Of a DNA stretch of 64,000 nucleotides, positions 32,231 to 41,209 are shown piece by piece (position 1 is the stretch's first letter; the number at the start of each line of letters is the position of its first letter). Both the position numbers and the translations under genes were made by a program. Under the pieces are notes generated by a model. That model saw nothing but the letters and a program-made list of their open reading frames with translations. It made no database searches and was not told where the DNA came from. Origin of the DNA: Tenacibaculum ovolyticum DSM 18103. GTDB lineage: Bacteria; Bacteroidota; Bacteroidia; Flavobacteriales; Flavobacteriaceae. The stretch lies in NCBI RefSeq assembly GCF_000430545.1, contig NZ_AUMF01000010.1, forward strand, positions 171,486 to 235,485. The letters run 5' to 3'.

Positions 32231-33348
32231 TATAAATCAAGTTTATATGTTCTTCTTCGTTTGTGTGTTGTCGGATCAAAGTCTTTCCATACTTTATGTA
32301 TAGCTTCATTATCTTCTAATTCTGGAGTTCTAATGCAGTTAATTATTCCTCTTTCAGAAAAAGTATTACAATATTGTTTGAAAATTATAGCAATAACACC
32401 TTTGTTTTGATACTCAGGATGTACACCTATTAAATAAAACGTTACATCTTTAGAGTTTTTTCTAGCATTAAGTAGGTGAAATAATCCGAAGGGGAAAAGT
32501 TTTCCTTTTCCTTTTTGTAAAGCTTTAGAAAAAGAAGGCATTACAATAGCAAAAGCTACTAGTTTATTATTCTTGTCTACAACAAATTTTATGTATTCAG
32601 GATTAATAAAGCTAATGTATTTTTCTTTAAAATGTTCTATCTGAGCATCAGAAATAGGTACATATGTTGAAAGTTTTGAATAAGTATGGCTAAATAATTC
32701 AAACATTTCATCTACATATGGCATTATTTCTTTTGTTGAAGTAAAGTCTAAAGGTTTTAATCCATATCTTCTTTGAATTAAATTACTAGCTTTTCCATAT
32801 TTTACGGCATCAACATTTTTAAAAAGAAATTTATTTTCTAAATACTCTTTTTCTTTTTTAAAGCCTAATTGTTCAAGATGTTTTGAATAATATGGGTGAT
32901 TGTACCAAGTAATCATAGTACCTATATGATCAAACCCTTCAACTAATACGCCAGTTTTGTCTAGGTTATTAAAACCTACAGGGCCTTCAATATATTCTAA
33001 GTTATTTTGTTTACCTATTTCTTTAACTTTATTAAGTAAAGCTTCGGTTACTTTTATATCATCAATAACATCAAACCATCCAAAACGTATTTTTTTTATC
33101 TGTTGTTTCTCTACTTCATAGGTATTAATAATAGCAACGACTCTTCCTACAATTTGCTCGTTTTTTAAAGCAATAAAAAAATTTGCTTTAGCGTGTTCAA
33201 AAACAGGATTTTTATTTTTATCGAAGTTATTAACTTCATCTTTTATAATAGGAGGAACCCAGTATTTATTATTTTTATAAAGAGAAAAAGGAAATTTAAC
33301 AAATTGTTTCATTTCCTTTTTAGAGGTTATTTCTTTAATTTTAATCAT
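32230..33348 (-). CDS. GNAT-fold N-acetyltransferase-like protein
   Basis: A 372-residue cytoplasmic protein of a conserved Bacteroidetes family. An N-terminal block (FVKFPFSLYKNNKYWVPPII) precedes a GNAT-like middle (GRVVAIINTYEVEK, YIEGPVGFNNLDKTGVLVEG), and a GNAT acetyl-CoA loop lies in FYLIGVHPEYQNKGVIAIIF. The substrate is unknown. The gene is translationally coupled to rsmE and has a -7 element only 5 bp before its ATG. Confidence 0.8.
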   Translation of the reverse strand: MIKIKEITSKKEMKQFVKFPFSLYKNNKYWVPPIIKDEVNNFDKNKNPVFEHAKANFFIALKNEQIVGRVVAIINTYEVEKQQIKKIRFGWFDVIDDIKVTEALLNKVKEIGKQNNLEYIEGPVGFNNLDKTGVLVEGFDHIGTMITWYNHPYYSKHLEQLGFKKEKEYLENKFLFKNVDAVKYGKASNLIQRRYGLKPLDFTSTKEIMPYVDEMFELFSHTYSKLSTYVPISDAQIEHFKEKYISFINPEYIKFVVDKNNKLVAFAIVMPSFSKALQKGKGKLFPFGLFHLLNARKNSKDVTFYLIGVHPEYQNKGVIAIIFKQYCNTFSERGIINCIRTPELEDNEAIHKVWKDFDPTTHKRRRTYKLDL

Positions 33349-33352
33349 ACAG

Positions 33353-33360
33353 CAAATGTA
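33353..33360 (-). promoter_or_regulatory. -7 element, probably for a leaderless transcript
   Basis: On the minus strand this is TACATTTG, an exact TAnnTTTG match, ending 4 bp before the ATG of the acetyltransferase gene. Transcription would start at or next to the start codon. Confidence 0.4.
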
Positions 33361-33366
33361 AGATTT

Positions 33367-34761
33367 TTAATTATCCTTCTTTTGTTCTTTTTCTTCTTCC
33401 TTTTTTAAATCTTCTTCAAGTTTTTTTATTTCTTTCTCGAGCTTTAAGCGTTCTTTTTCTTTCTGTTTAGCTTCGTTCTCTTTTTCTTTCTGTATGTTTT
33501 TCTCGAGTTTTAAACGTTCTTTTTCTTTACGTTTTTGTTCCTTCTCTTCTTCTTTTTTTATGTTCTTCTCAAGTTTTAAACGTTCTTTTTCTTTGTTTTT
33601 AATATCCTTTTCAGCTTTCTTTTTTGCTTTTTTAGCAGCTTTCTTTTCAGCTTTTGTCGTTTTCTTCTTCTCTTTTTTATCTTCTTTAATTATAACATCA
33701 ACTAACGACTTAGAACGTTCTCTTTTTGGTTTACTAACTGTTATTTCTTCTTCTGTATCACCTTCTTTTACAACAACGGTTTGTTTATCTTTCTTTTTAA
33801 ATAAACCTTTTACTTTACTAAACAGACGTCCAAAGAAACCTTTGTTTTCGTCGTATTTAACCGCCTCTTGTTCTTCAATTTTATTTCCAAACTCATCTAG
33901 TTCAACAAATTTATCTTGATGCCTATTTAATCTGTAAGAAACACCAAGCCCTGTGTAAAGACCAGCTTCTTTTTGTTGTAATGTTCCTCTAAGTGTTGCA
34001 TTAAATTGAAGGTTTTCGTTAAATAAATATGCAGCACCTACGCCAATATTTGTTTTCTTTTGATATTTTTCGAAGGTTCCTTGTATCTCTGCAAAACCAG
34101 ACCAATAATCATTATAATTATAAGTACCAGTAATTATATATGAGTATTCTGAAAAATCACTACCAATATTATCATAATATAAGTTCGTAATTACATATAG
34201 TTTATTTGAAATTTCATTTTGAAGTAAAAGGCCAACTTTTGTACTAATACCTCCTTTTTGATGATAATCAGTTAAAAAACTACCAAAATTTGCACCGACA
34301 TAAACACCTACATGGGGTATGAGTCTTTTATAATCAAAGGAGTGTCTTGCTTTCCAGCTTCTTATTTCTTCTTTTTTATCATTGTATTTAGGTGCATAAA
34401 CTAAATACTTAGCACCTAATGTAAATTTACTTAATCCTGTTTTGCTGTAAGAAGACTCAAAAACATTTTTGAATGCAATTTTATCGTTTTGAAGTGATGT
34501 ATTAAGATTAAATTCTAACTTTTCAGAAAAGAAACTAGTTCTAAATAACAGATTTAAACCTAAAGCTTGTGGGTTGCTAAAAGTAGGAGTTGCACTTGCT
34601 TTTCTAAAAAACAAACTGCTCTCAAATTGATAAACGCCTGAACCAACACTGTATGGGCTTTCAGAAAACCCTGGGCGATTTGAGTTTATCACCGTAGTAT
34701 ACTGAGCATTTACAACGAAAGTTGAGAAAAAAGCAAAAAACAAAATAAGTTTCTTAGTCAT
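33367..34761 (-). CDS. Outer-membrane transporter-like beta-barrel with Lys/Glu repeat tail
   Basis: A 464-residue protein. After a signal peptide ending in VNAQ, residues 20-280 form an outer-membrane beta-barrel of the MetA-pathway/transporter type (NSNRPGFSESPYSVGSGVYQ at the start, many alternating aromatic strands). A linker (FFGRLFSKVKGLFKKKD) leads to residues 355-464, an extremely charged K/E/R/L region with three copies of a 22-residue unit beginning KEKERLKLEK. The tail is probably a long periplasmic or surface coiled coil that could contact peptidoglycan or another partner. The barrel function is unknown. Confidence 0.75.
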   Translation of the reverse strand: MTKKLILFFAFFSTFVVNAQYTTVINSNRPGFSESPYSVGSGVYQFESSLFFRKASATPTFSNPQALGLNLLFRTSFFSEKLEFNLNTSLQNDKIAFKNVFESSYSKTGLSKFTLGAKYLVYAPKYNDKKEEIRSWKARHSFDYKRLIPHVGVYVGANFGSFLTDYHQKGGISTKVGLLLQNEISNKLYVITNLYYDNIGSDFSEYSYIITGTYNYNDYWSGFAEIQGTFEKYQKKTNIGVGAAYLFNENLQFNATLRGTLQQKEAGLYTGLGVSYRLNRHQDKFVELDEFGNKIEEQEAVKYDENKGFFGRLFSKVKGLFKKKDKQTVVVKEGDTEEEITVSKPKRERSKSLVDVIIKEDKKEKKKTTKAEKKAAKKAKKKAEKDIKNKEKERLKLEKNIKKEEEKEQKRKEKERLKLEKNIQKEKENEAKQKEKERLKLEKEIKKLEEDLKKEEEKEQKKDN

Positions 34762-34789
34762 GTTATAAATTCAAATTATAGAATTAGTA

Positions 34790-34797
34790 CAAACATA
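34790..34797 (-). promoter_or_regulatory. -7 element of the beta-barrel gene
   Basis: On the minus strand TATGTTTG matches TAnnTTTG and lies 28 bp before the ATG. No clear -33 element. Confidence 0.35.
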
Positions 34798-34925
34798 CAT
34801 AAAATACAAATTATTATATAATATAAGTTTTGTAAAGTCTTAACGCTTATTTTTAGTTCAAATTGTTATTTTTGATTAATTTTTTATTAAAAGTTACAAT
34901 GACACATATAAATGAAGCTGGACCT

Positions 34926-35180
34926 ATGAATTTTTTAAAAACTATTTTTATAATAGTACTAATCTATTATATAGTAAAATTTTTTGTTAAGCTGTTTGCT
35001 CCATATTTATTGAAAAAAGCAGTAGATAAAGTTCAGAAAAAAGCTGAGCAACAATATAAAAATCAACAAAGAGAAACTACTGTAGAAGAAGGAAAAACGG
35101 TAGTAGATAAAACCCCTAAAAACACTAAGCAAAGCAATAATTCGGTAGGAGAATATGTTGATTTTGAAGAAATAGATTAA
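34926..35180 (+). CDS. DUF4834 small membrane protein
   Basis: An 84-residue protein with one N-terminal membrane helix (FLKTIFIIVLIYYIVKFFVK) and the LFAPYLLKKAVDKVQKKAEQ segment typical of DUF4834. It ends in a charged disordered tail (EYVDFEEID). The ATG at 34926 is chosen because homologous proteins begin directly before the membrane helix. The ATG at 34863 would add an unlike sequence. A TATTTTTG (-7) lies at 34867-34874. The YfhO gene follows after 2 bp. Confidence 0.8.
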   Translation: MNFLKTIFIIVLIYYIVKFFVKLFAPYLLKKAVDKVQKKAEQQYKNQQRETTVEEGKTVVDKTPKNTKQSNNSVGEYVDFEEID

Positions 35181-35182
35181 CT

Positions 35183-37588
35183 ATGAATTTTAAAAAATAT
35201 ATTCCGCATGCAATTGCGATTGCTGTTTTTGCAATTATATCACTGTTGTATTTTAACCCAGTTTTAAGTGGTAAGCAAATAAAACAGAATGATATTACCC
35301 AATTTATAGGGATGTCTAAGCAAGTTAAAGATTATAGAATTGAAAAAAATGAAGAGCCTTATTGGTTAGGAAATGCTTTTAGTGGTATGCCAGCTTATCA
35401 GGTTAGTGCTTATTATCCGAATGATTTTGTAAGATATATTGATAAAGCAATACGTTTTTTACCAAGGCCAGCAGATTATTTATTTTTATATTTCTTAGGT
35501 TTTTTCTTATTATTAACAGCTTTAAAAGTTGATTGGAAATTAGCCATTTTAGGAAGTTTGTCCTTCGGTTTTTCTACCTATTTAATAATTATTTTCGGAG
35601 CAGGACACAACGCAAAAGCACATGCTATTGGTTATATGCCATTGGTAATCGCTGGGGTTTTATATATTTTTAGAAAAAGATATTTAGTAGGTTTTATAAT
35701 TACTGCCTTAGCAATGGCTTTAGAGGTATACACAAACCACCCCCAGATGACTTATTATCTTGGTTTTTGTTTGTTCATATTAGTAATTGTAGAATTTATT
35801 GAAGCTTTTAAGACTAAATTATTACCTGCTTTCGCAAAACAAGCAGCTATATTACTTGGAGCTATGTTTATTGGTTTAGGGGTAAACTCTACCAGACTAT
35901 TATCAATGAAGCAGTATGCTGATTTTAGTACAAGAGGTAAATCAGAATTAACAATTAATTCTGATGGTTTACCAAAAGAAAAATCAACAGGATTGGATAA
36001 GTCTTACATAACTGAATATAGTTATGGTATTGTTGAAACATTTAATTTAATAATTCCTCGTTTTATGGGAGGAGGAACTGTTGAGAAGTTAGGGGAAGAT
36101 TCTAATTTTTATCAAGTTTTAGAGCAAAATGCAGGTAAAAGTGTTGCGAAAGATTATTCTAAGAGTGTATTAACTTATTGGGGTACGCAACCTATTGTAG
36201 AAGCACCTGCGTATATTGGTGCTATTTTATTCTTTTTATTCTTTTTAGGAATTTTCTTGGTAAAAGGAAAGTTGAAGTATTGGTTGGTGTCTGCTACTAT
36301 TTTTTCTATTGTATTAAGTTGGGGGAAAAATTTTGCAGGTGTAACTAATTTTTTTATTGATTATGTACCATTATATAATAAGTTTAGAGCAGTTTCTTCT
36401 ATTCAAGTAATCGCAGAGTTATGTGTTCCGTTATTAGGAGTGATAGCTTTACGAGATTTCTTTTCATCAAAAATTTCATCAGAGGAAAAACAAGAAGCGT
36501 TAAAAAAAGCTTTTTATGTTTTAGGTGGAATTACATTAGTATTCGTATTGTTTGGATCTAGTTTATTTGCTTTTGAAGGACTAAGAGATTCACAATATCA
36601 ACAATTACCAGAGTTAATAGGGGCATTAATTACTGATAGAAAAGCAATGTTATTTAACGATAGTGTTCGTTCGTTTTTATTAGTTTTAGGTTCAGCAGCA
36701 TTATTGTGGTTTTATTTAAAAGGGAAATTAAAACAAGTTCCGGTTTTAATTGTTTTAGGTGGGCTTATTGTTTTTGATTTAGTATCAGTAGATATTAAAT
36801 ATGTAAATAAAGAAGATTTTACATCAGCAAGAAAAGTATTAAAACCATTTACAGCTACAAAAATTGATAAAGAAATTTTAAAAGATAAGAGTTACTATCG
36901 TGTAGTAAACTTTAGTGTGAATCCTATGCAAGATGGTCGAACATCATATTTTCATAATTCGATTGGAGGGTATCATGCGGCAAAAATGAAACGTTATCAA
37001 GAGTTATTTGAGTATCAAATTTCAAAAAATAATATAGAGGTACTAAACATGTTAAATGCAAAGTATTTCATTGTAGGTGAAGATAAATTTCAAGAAAACA
37101 GAGATGCAAACGGTAATGCTTGGTTTATAGATCGATTAAAGATTGTTAATACGGCAAATAAAGAGATAAAAGCTTTAGATAGTTTAAATACAAAAAGGGA
37201 GGCAGTTTTAAATTCAAAAAAGTTAACAACAAAATTACCTTCATTAACATATATAAAAGATACTACATCATATATTAATTTAGTGAAAAATGATATAACA
37301 ACGTTAACTTATGATGTTAATGCGAAAGAAAATCAATTTGCTGTATTTTCAGAAATATATTATAAAGATGGTTGGAATGCTTATTTAAATGGGGAATTAG
37401 TACCGCATTATAACGTGAATTATGTTTTAAGAGGTATGGAGATACCAAAAGGTAAACACGTATTAGAATACAAATATGAACCTACTGTAATAAGCGTAGG
37501 TAATATAGTTACACTGTTTTCTTATGTTTTATTATTACTAATACCAATAGGTTGGTTTGTTATTCGTAGTAGAAAGAACAAACAATAA
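35183..37588 (+). CDS. YfhO-family polytopic membrane protein
   Basis: An 801-residue protein with about 12-14 membrane helices (first PHAIAIAVFAIISLLYFNP), a large soluble loop near residues 560-760 (YRVVNFSVNPMQDGRTSYFH, IGGYHAAKMKRYQELFEYQI) and a last C-terminal helix (VGNIVTLFSYVLLLLIPIGW). This is the YfhO/GT-C-like family, thought to transfer sugars from lipid carriers in the envelope. The pair DUF4834-YfhO is common in flavobacteria. It converges with the AraC-TPR gene, with only 2 bp between the stops. Confidence 0.88.
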   Translation: MNFKKYIPHAIAIAVFAIISLLYFNPVLSGKQIKQNDITQFIGMSKQVKDYRIEKNEEPYWLGNAFSGMPAYQVSAYYPNDFVRYIDKAIRFLPRPADYLFLYFLGFFLLLTALKVDWKLAILGSLSFGFSTYLIIIFGAGHNAKAHAIGYMPLVIAGVLYIFRKRYLVGFIITALAMALEVYTNHPQMTYYLGFCLFILVIVEFIEAFKTKLLPAFAKQAAILLGAMFIGLGVNSTRLLSMKQYADFSTRGKSELTINSDGLPKEKSTGLDKSYITEYSYGIVETFNLIIPRFMGGGTVEKLGEDSNFYQVLEQNAGKSVAKDYSKSVLTYWGTQPIVEAPAYIGAILFFLFFLGIFLVKGKLKYWLVSATIFSIVLSWGKNFAGVTNFFIDYVPLYNKFRAVSSIQVIAELCVPLLGVIALRDFFSSKISSEEKQEALKKAFYVLGGITLVFVLFGSSLFAFEGLRDSQYQQLPELIGALITDRKAMLFNDSVRSFLLVLGSAALLWFYLKGKLKQVPVLIVLGGLIVFDLVSVDIKYVNKEDFTSARKVLKPFTATKIDKEILKDKSYYRVVNFSVNPMQDGRTSYFHNSIGGYHAAKMKRYQELFEYQISKNNIEVLNMLNAKYFIVGEDKFQENRDANGNAWFIDRLKIVNTANKEIKALDSLNTKREAVLNSKKLTTKLPSLTYIKDTTSYINLVKNDITTLTYDVNAKENQFAVFSEIYYKDGWNAYLNGELVPHYNVNYVLRGMEIPKGKHVLEYKYEPTVISVGNIVTLFSYVLLLLIPIGWFVIRSRKNKQ

Positions 37589-37590
37589 GA

Positions 37591-39276
37591 TTAGTTATCT
37601 AGGCTTTTAAGAAATACTGAAGGAGTTACTCCTATTTGTTTTTTAAAAGCCCTAGTAAAAGCAGAGGCATTTGTATAACCAATCTCTTCAGCTAAAGCTT
37701 GAATAGAATATTTTCTATAGGTCGCATTGGTTTTTAATTGATTAATAATATATTCGATTTTACGTTTGGTATAGTATTGAGAAAAAGATTCTTCGTTATG
37801 TTTATTAAAAACAAAAGAAATATAAGTAGTGTTTGTTTTTAAACTATCAGCAATAGTTGATATTGAAAAATCTGATTTTAAAAAAGACAAATCTTTGTTT
37901 ATTTCTTCAACCTTATTAATAATTTTAGTTTCTAATATTTGATCAATATTATATTCTTTTTTCTCTGCTTCATTAAGTTTTCTATCCTTAATTTTAGCTA
38001 AGAGCTCTTCTTTTTGTTTTTTTTCCTTTCTTAAAAATACAAAAAGAAGAACAAAGAGGATGATTAGAAAACTAATAAAATAAATTATTAATTTTTTGTA
38101 CTTGTTAGATTCTCTTTTTTTTATCTCGGTATTTAATTGCTGTGCTTTATTGTAATCATTTTTATATAAAGAATTAAATGTTTTTTCTTTATCAGCTCTA
38201 GCTAAATTATATTGATTTAAAGTAAGTTGAGAATATTTATATGCACTATCTATTTTATTTAGTTTATTGTATTGATTAGATAAAATAGTAGATACAGTAA
38301 TTAGTTTACTTCGTCTGCACTTTTCATTTTGATCGTTAATTAATTTTTTGGCATAAAAAATAGCTGAATCTGCTATTTTAAGGTTATGATAACATACTGA
38401 TTTTTGAAAATATTCTCGATGTTTATATTTATATCCGTTGCTTATTTTTGAATAATTATTAATTTCAGCAAGAGCTTTTTGATAGTTTTTTTTAGCAATT
38501 AAAACCTTGGTTTTCCTTAAGCTATAAAAGATTTCAGAATCTTTATGTAGAGGCACAAATGACTTTGTTACGAGAAAAGATTTGTTAAAATAATAAGCAG
38601 CAGAATCAAGGTGTCTAGGTTGATTAGTCTTAACATTTAATTTCATAAATGTATTACCCAAGCAATTTAAAATATTAGCTTTCCATTCTTTATAATAAGA
38701 ATCATTTTTTAGATCCTTTGTAATAGGTGTATTAATTTTTGAACAAGTGTTGCGTAATACTTTTAGAGCATCTTCAGGTAAGTCGAGTTTGTTTTTAATA
38801 GTTGCTTTGTTTAAAATTAAACCTAAATTATCTCTAATGCTTTTTTTATTTTTTAAAGGGTAATTTACTATTAAGTCTTCAAATTTTATAAGTACATTAT
38901 AAGCTTCATCGTATTTTTCTTGATTTTTTTTAATCCAAAACAATCTGTTTAAAGCAGATTTCTTTAAGTCAATAAAACAAATGTCTTTTTTGTCTAAAGA
39001 GTCGATTATACTAATTACTTGTTTAACAAGTTTTTCAGATTCTTTGTATTTTTTTAATCTATATAAGCCATAAAATTTACCTGAAATTGCTTTTGTTTTA
39101 TAACATAAATCATTTGATTCACTAAGCTTTTTACTGTAAAAAAAAGAGCTGTCGATATTTGTGTTTCTATAAAAAATCATTTTTTCTAAGTAAAACGAAT
39201 CTAAGTCGACTTCTTGAGAAAAAACTTCTAAGCTAATTAATGAAAATAATAAAAGTACGTAGATCCTTAAATTCAT
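37591..39276 (-). CDS. AraC-family regulator with periplasmic TPR sensor
   Basis: A 561-residue protein. A signal sequence (MNLRIYVLLLFSLISLEVFS) precedes a long alpha-helical TPR-like domain (about 25-375), one membrane helix (KKLIIYFISFLIILFVLLFV, about 395-415), a coiled linker and a C-terminal AraC domain (ISTIADSLKTNTTYISFVFN, IQALAEEIGYTNASAFTRAF, GVTPSVF). The layout resembles hybrid one-component regulators that sense envelope signals. The ATG at 39276 is chosen because the signal peptide starts there; the extra 11 residues upstream are not conserved-looking. Confidence 0.82.
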   Translation of the reverse strand: MNLRIYVLLLFSLISLEVFSQEVDLDSFYLEKMIFYRNTNIDSSFFYSKKLSESNDLCYKTKAISGKFYGLYRLKKYKESEKLVKQVISIIDSLDKKDICFIDLKKSALNRLFWIKKNQEKYDEAYNVLIKFEDLIVNYPLKNKKSIRDNLGLILNKATIKNKLDLPEDALKVLRNTCSKINTPITKDLKNDSYYKEWKANILNCLGNTFMKLNVKTNQPRHLDSAAYYFNKSFLVTKSFVPLHKDSEIFYSLRKTKVLIAKKNYQKALAEINNYSKISNGYKYKHREYFQKSVCYHNLKIADSAIFYAKKLINDQNEKCRRSKLITVSTILSNQYNKLNKIDSAYKYSQLTLNQYNLARADKEKTFNSLYKNDYNKAQQLNTEIKKRESNKYKKLIIYFISFLIILFVLLFVFLRKEKKQKEELLAKIKDRKLNEAEKKEYNIDQILETKIINKVEEINKDLSFLKSDFSISTIADSLKTNTTYISFVFNKHNEESFSQYYTKRKIEYIINQLKTNATYRKYSIQALAEEIGYTNASAFTRAFKKQIGVTPSVFLKSLDN

Positions 39277-39306
39277 TAAAATTTTGATTTTTTTGTATCC
39301 AAGACC

Positions 39307-39343
39307 CAAATATACTATAAATATTAAGCTTTAGATACTCAAA
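39307..39343 (-). promoter_or_regulatory. Promoter of the AraC-TPR gene
   Basis: Minus-strand -7 element TATATTTG (39307-39314) lies 30 bp before the ATG, with a TTTG (39340-39343) as a possible -33, spacer 25 bp. That spacer is slightly long for the consensus. Confidence 0.4.
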
Positions 39344-39551
39344 TTAAGATGTGTTTTACGCTATTCTTAAAATATTATTTAAAAAGTGATTCTTCTTTTT
39401 AAAAAGGTTTTCATGAAAAAGGTGAGTAAATAATGTTTGGAGTTTTTTGTTTTTTAGTTTGTAGATTTTTAACATTAAGAAAATTAAAAGAGATATAAAT
39501 AACGATATAATTTTAAATAACTACTGACCTATATAACTCTTTATCCTTTTT

Positions 39552-39584
39552 TTTGTTAGTAATACTGAAATAGTAATACATTTG
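39552..39584 (+). promoter_or_regulatory. Promoter of the glycan operon
   Basis: TTTG (39552-39555) and TACATTTG (39577-39584) have a 21-bp spacer, an excellent Bacteroidetes promoter, 15 bp before the first ATG of the operon. The rest of 39277-39551 is AT-rich with no gene seen. Confidence 0.65.
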
Positions 39585-39599
39585 CTTAAAAATGGATAA

Positions 39600-40118
39600 A
39601 TGTATAATAAACTTCCAATAAAAAGATATAAGCATACTATTGAGTTTTTGCAAAAAAACATTCCAGCCCCTGCTGTAATTTTAGATTTAGGCGTTAGAAA
39701 CCCTTTTACTGAAATTATGGAGAAACACGGTTATACTGTTTATAATACTAACGGTGAGGATTTAGATTTAATGCCTGAGTTAGTGAAAAAACATAAGATA
39801 GATGTAGTAACAGCTTTTGAAATTTTTGAACATTTATTAGCTCCTTTTAATGTGTTAAAAGCAATTGAGGCAACTAAAATTATAACTACGGTTCCATTAA
39901 AGTTATGGTTTAAAAGTGCTTATAGAAGCAAGACAGATATGTGGGATAGACATTATCATGAATTTGAAGATTGGCAGTATGATTGGTTATTAGAAAAGTC
40001 TGGTTGGGAAATTGAAGATACCGAAAAATGGACAAGCCCAATTAATCAAATAGGTTTTAGACCCATTTTAAGAAGATATACACCAAGGTATTACGCAGTA
40101 TACGCTAAAAAGAAATAG
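39600..40118 (+). CDS. SAM-dependent class I methyltransferase-like protein
   Basis: A 172-residue protein. The SAM-binding Rossmann motif appears as AVILDLGVRNPFTEIMEKHG (D-x-G near residue 27), followed by DVVTAFEIFEHLLAPFNVLK, typical of methyltransferase family 11 acceptor-site strands. It is short, and the C-terminal part (YRSKTDMWDRHYHEFEDWQY) is rich in aromatics. As the first gene of a glycan operon it may methylate a sugar or lipid-linked glycan. Confidence 0.78.
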   Translation: MYNKLPIKRYKHTIEFLQKNIPAPAVILDLGVRNPFTEIMEKHGYTVYNTNGEDLDLMPELVKKHKIDVVTAFEIFEHLLAPFNVLKAIEATKIITTVPLKLWFKSAYRSKTDMWDRHYHEFEDWQYDWLLEKSGWEIEDTEKWTSPINQIGFRPILRRYTPRYYAVYAKKK

Positions 40119-40120
40119 AA

Positions 40121-41209
40121 ATGAGAAAGAGAATTTTGATTGTTGTGGGTACAAGACCCAATTTTGTGAAAATTACGCAATTTAAAAAACAAGCAGCACT
40201 ACAGAATATTGACCTAAAAATAGTACATACTGGTCAACATTATGATGAAAAAATGTCAGCTATTTTTTTAAAACAATTTAATATAGAAGTAGATTATTTT
40301 TTAAATATAAATGGAAAAACACCTAATAGTTTAATCGGAGAGATTATGATTAAACTAGAAGAAGTAATAAATAATTTTAAACCTCATTTATTACTATCTG
40401 TAGGAGATGTAAATTCAACTTTAGCAGCTTCAATTACTGCTAATAAACTAAATGTGAAATTAGGACATGTAGAAAGTGGACTAAGAAGTTTAGATAGAGA
40501 AATGCCAGAGGAAATTAATAGAATTATAACTGATGAAATTTCTGATATTTGTTTTGTAACTGAAGAAAGTGGTATTGAAAATTTAAAAAATATAGGGAAA
40601 TCAGACAACCAAATAGCTTATGTTGGTAACACGATGATTGATACACTTGTTCATTTTGAAGAGCAAATTGAAGCATCAACAATACTAGAGGAAATTGAAT
40701 ATAAAAAATATATTCTAATAACCATGCACAGACCAAGAAATGTAGATGGTGAAGAAAGTCTTCATAAAATAATAAGTCTGTTAAAGAATATTACTGAAAA
40801 TTATAATGTAGTATTTTCATTACATCCTAGAACAGAAAATAGTTTTATTAAAAACAAATTATTCGATTCTTTAGAAACTATTAAAGGGTTAAAAATTATT
40901 CCGCCACAAAACTATTTTGCATTTCAAAAATTAGTGAAATATGCTTTTTGTGTAGTTACAGATAGTGGAGGAATTCAAGAAGAAACTACTTTTCAAAAAA
41001 TACCATGTATTACTTTGAGGGAAAATACAGAAAGACCTAGTACAATAACAAAAGGAACAAATGTTTTAATGTCTTTTGATAATGAAAAGATTGTAAGTCA
41101 TTTAAATAGTATAGAAAACAAATTATTTAAAGAAGGTCAAGTTCCAGATTTATGGGATGGGTATGCAACGGGGCGTATCTTAAAAAAATGTATTGATTTT
41201 TTATCATGA
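40121..41209 (+). CDS. wecB: UDP-N-acetylglucosamine 2-epimerase (copy 1)
   Basis: A 362-residue non-hydrolysing epimerase of typical length. N-terminal VVGTRPNFVKITQF, HTGQHYDEKMS, LSVGDVNSTLA, HVESGLRSLDREMPEEINRI and the C-terminal nucleotide-binding VTDSGGIQEETTF with LRENTERP are the family motifs. It converts UDP-GlcNAc to UDP-ManNAc for surface polysaccharide. It overlaps the next gene by 4 bp. A paralogue lies three genes downstream, so the two may act on different UDP-sugars. Confidence 0.9.
   Translation: MRKRILIVVGTRPNFVKITQFKKQAALQNIDLKIVHTGQHYDEKMSAIFLKQFNIEVDYFLNINGKTPNSLIGEIMIKLEEVINNFKPHLLLSVGDVNSTLAASITANKLNVKLGHVESGLRSLDREMPEEINRIITDEISDICFVTEESGIENLKNIGKSDNQIAYVGNTMIDTLVHFEEQIEASTILEEIEYKKYILITMHRPRNVDGEESLHKIISLLKNITENYNVVFSLHPRTENSFIKNKLFDSLETIKGLKIIPPQNYFAFQKLVKYAFCVVTDSGGIQEETTFQKIPCITLRENTERPSTITKGTNVLMSFDNEKIVSHLNSIENKLFKEGQVPDLWDGYATGRILKKCIDFLS

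Noticed and set aside
33494..33919. 141-codon plus-strand ORF
   Set aside because: It is antisense to the K/E-rich repeats of the beta-barrel gene; Ser/Phe-rich composition is the expected mirror of AAG/GAA codons.
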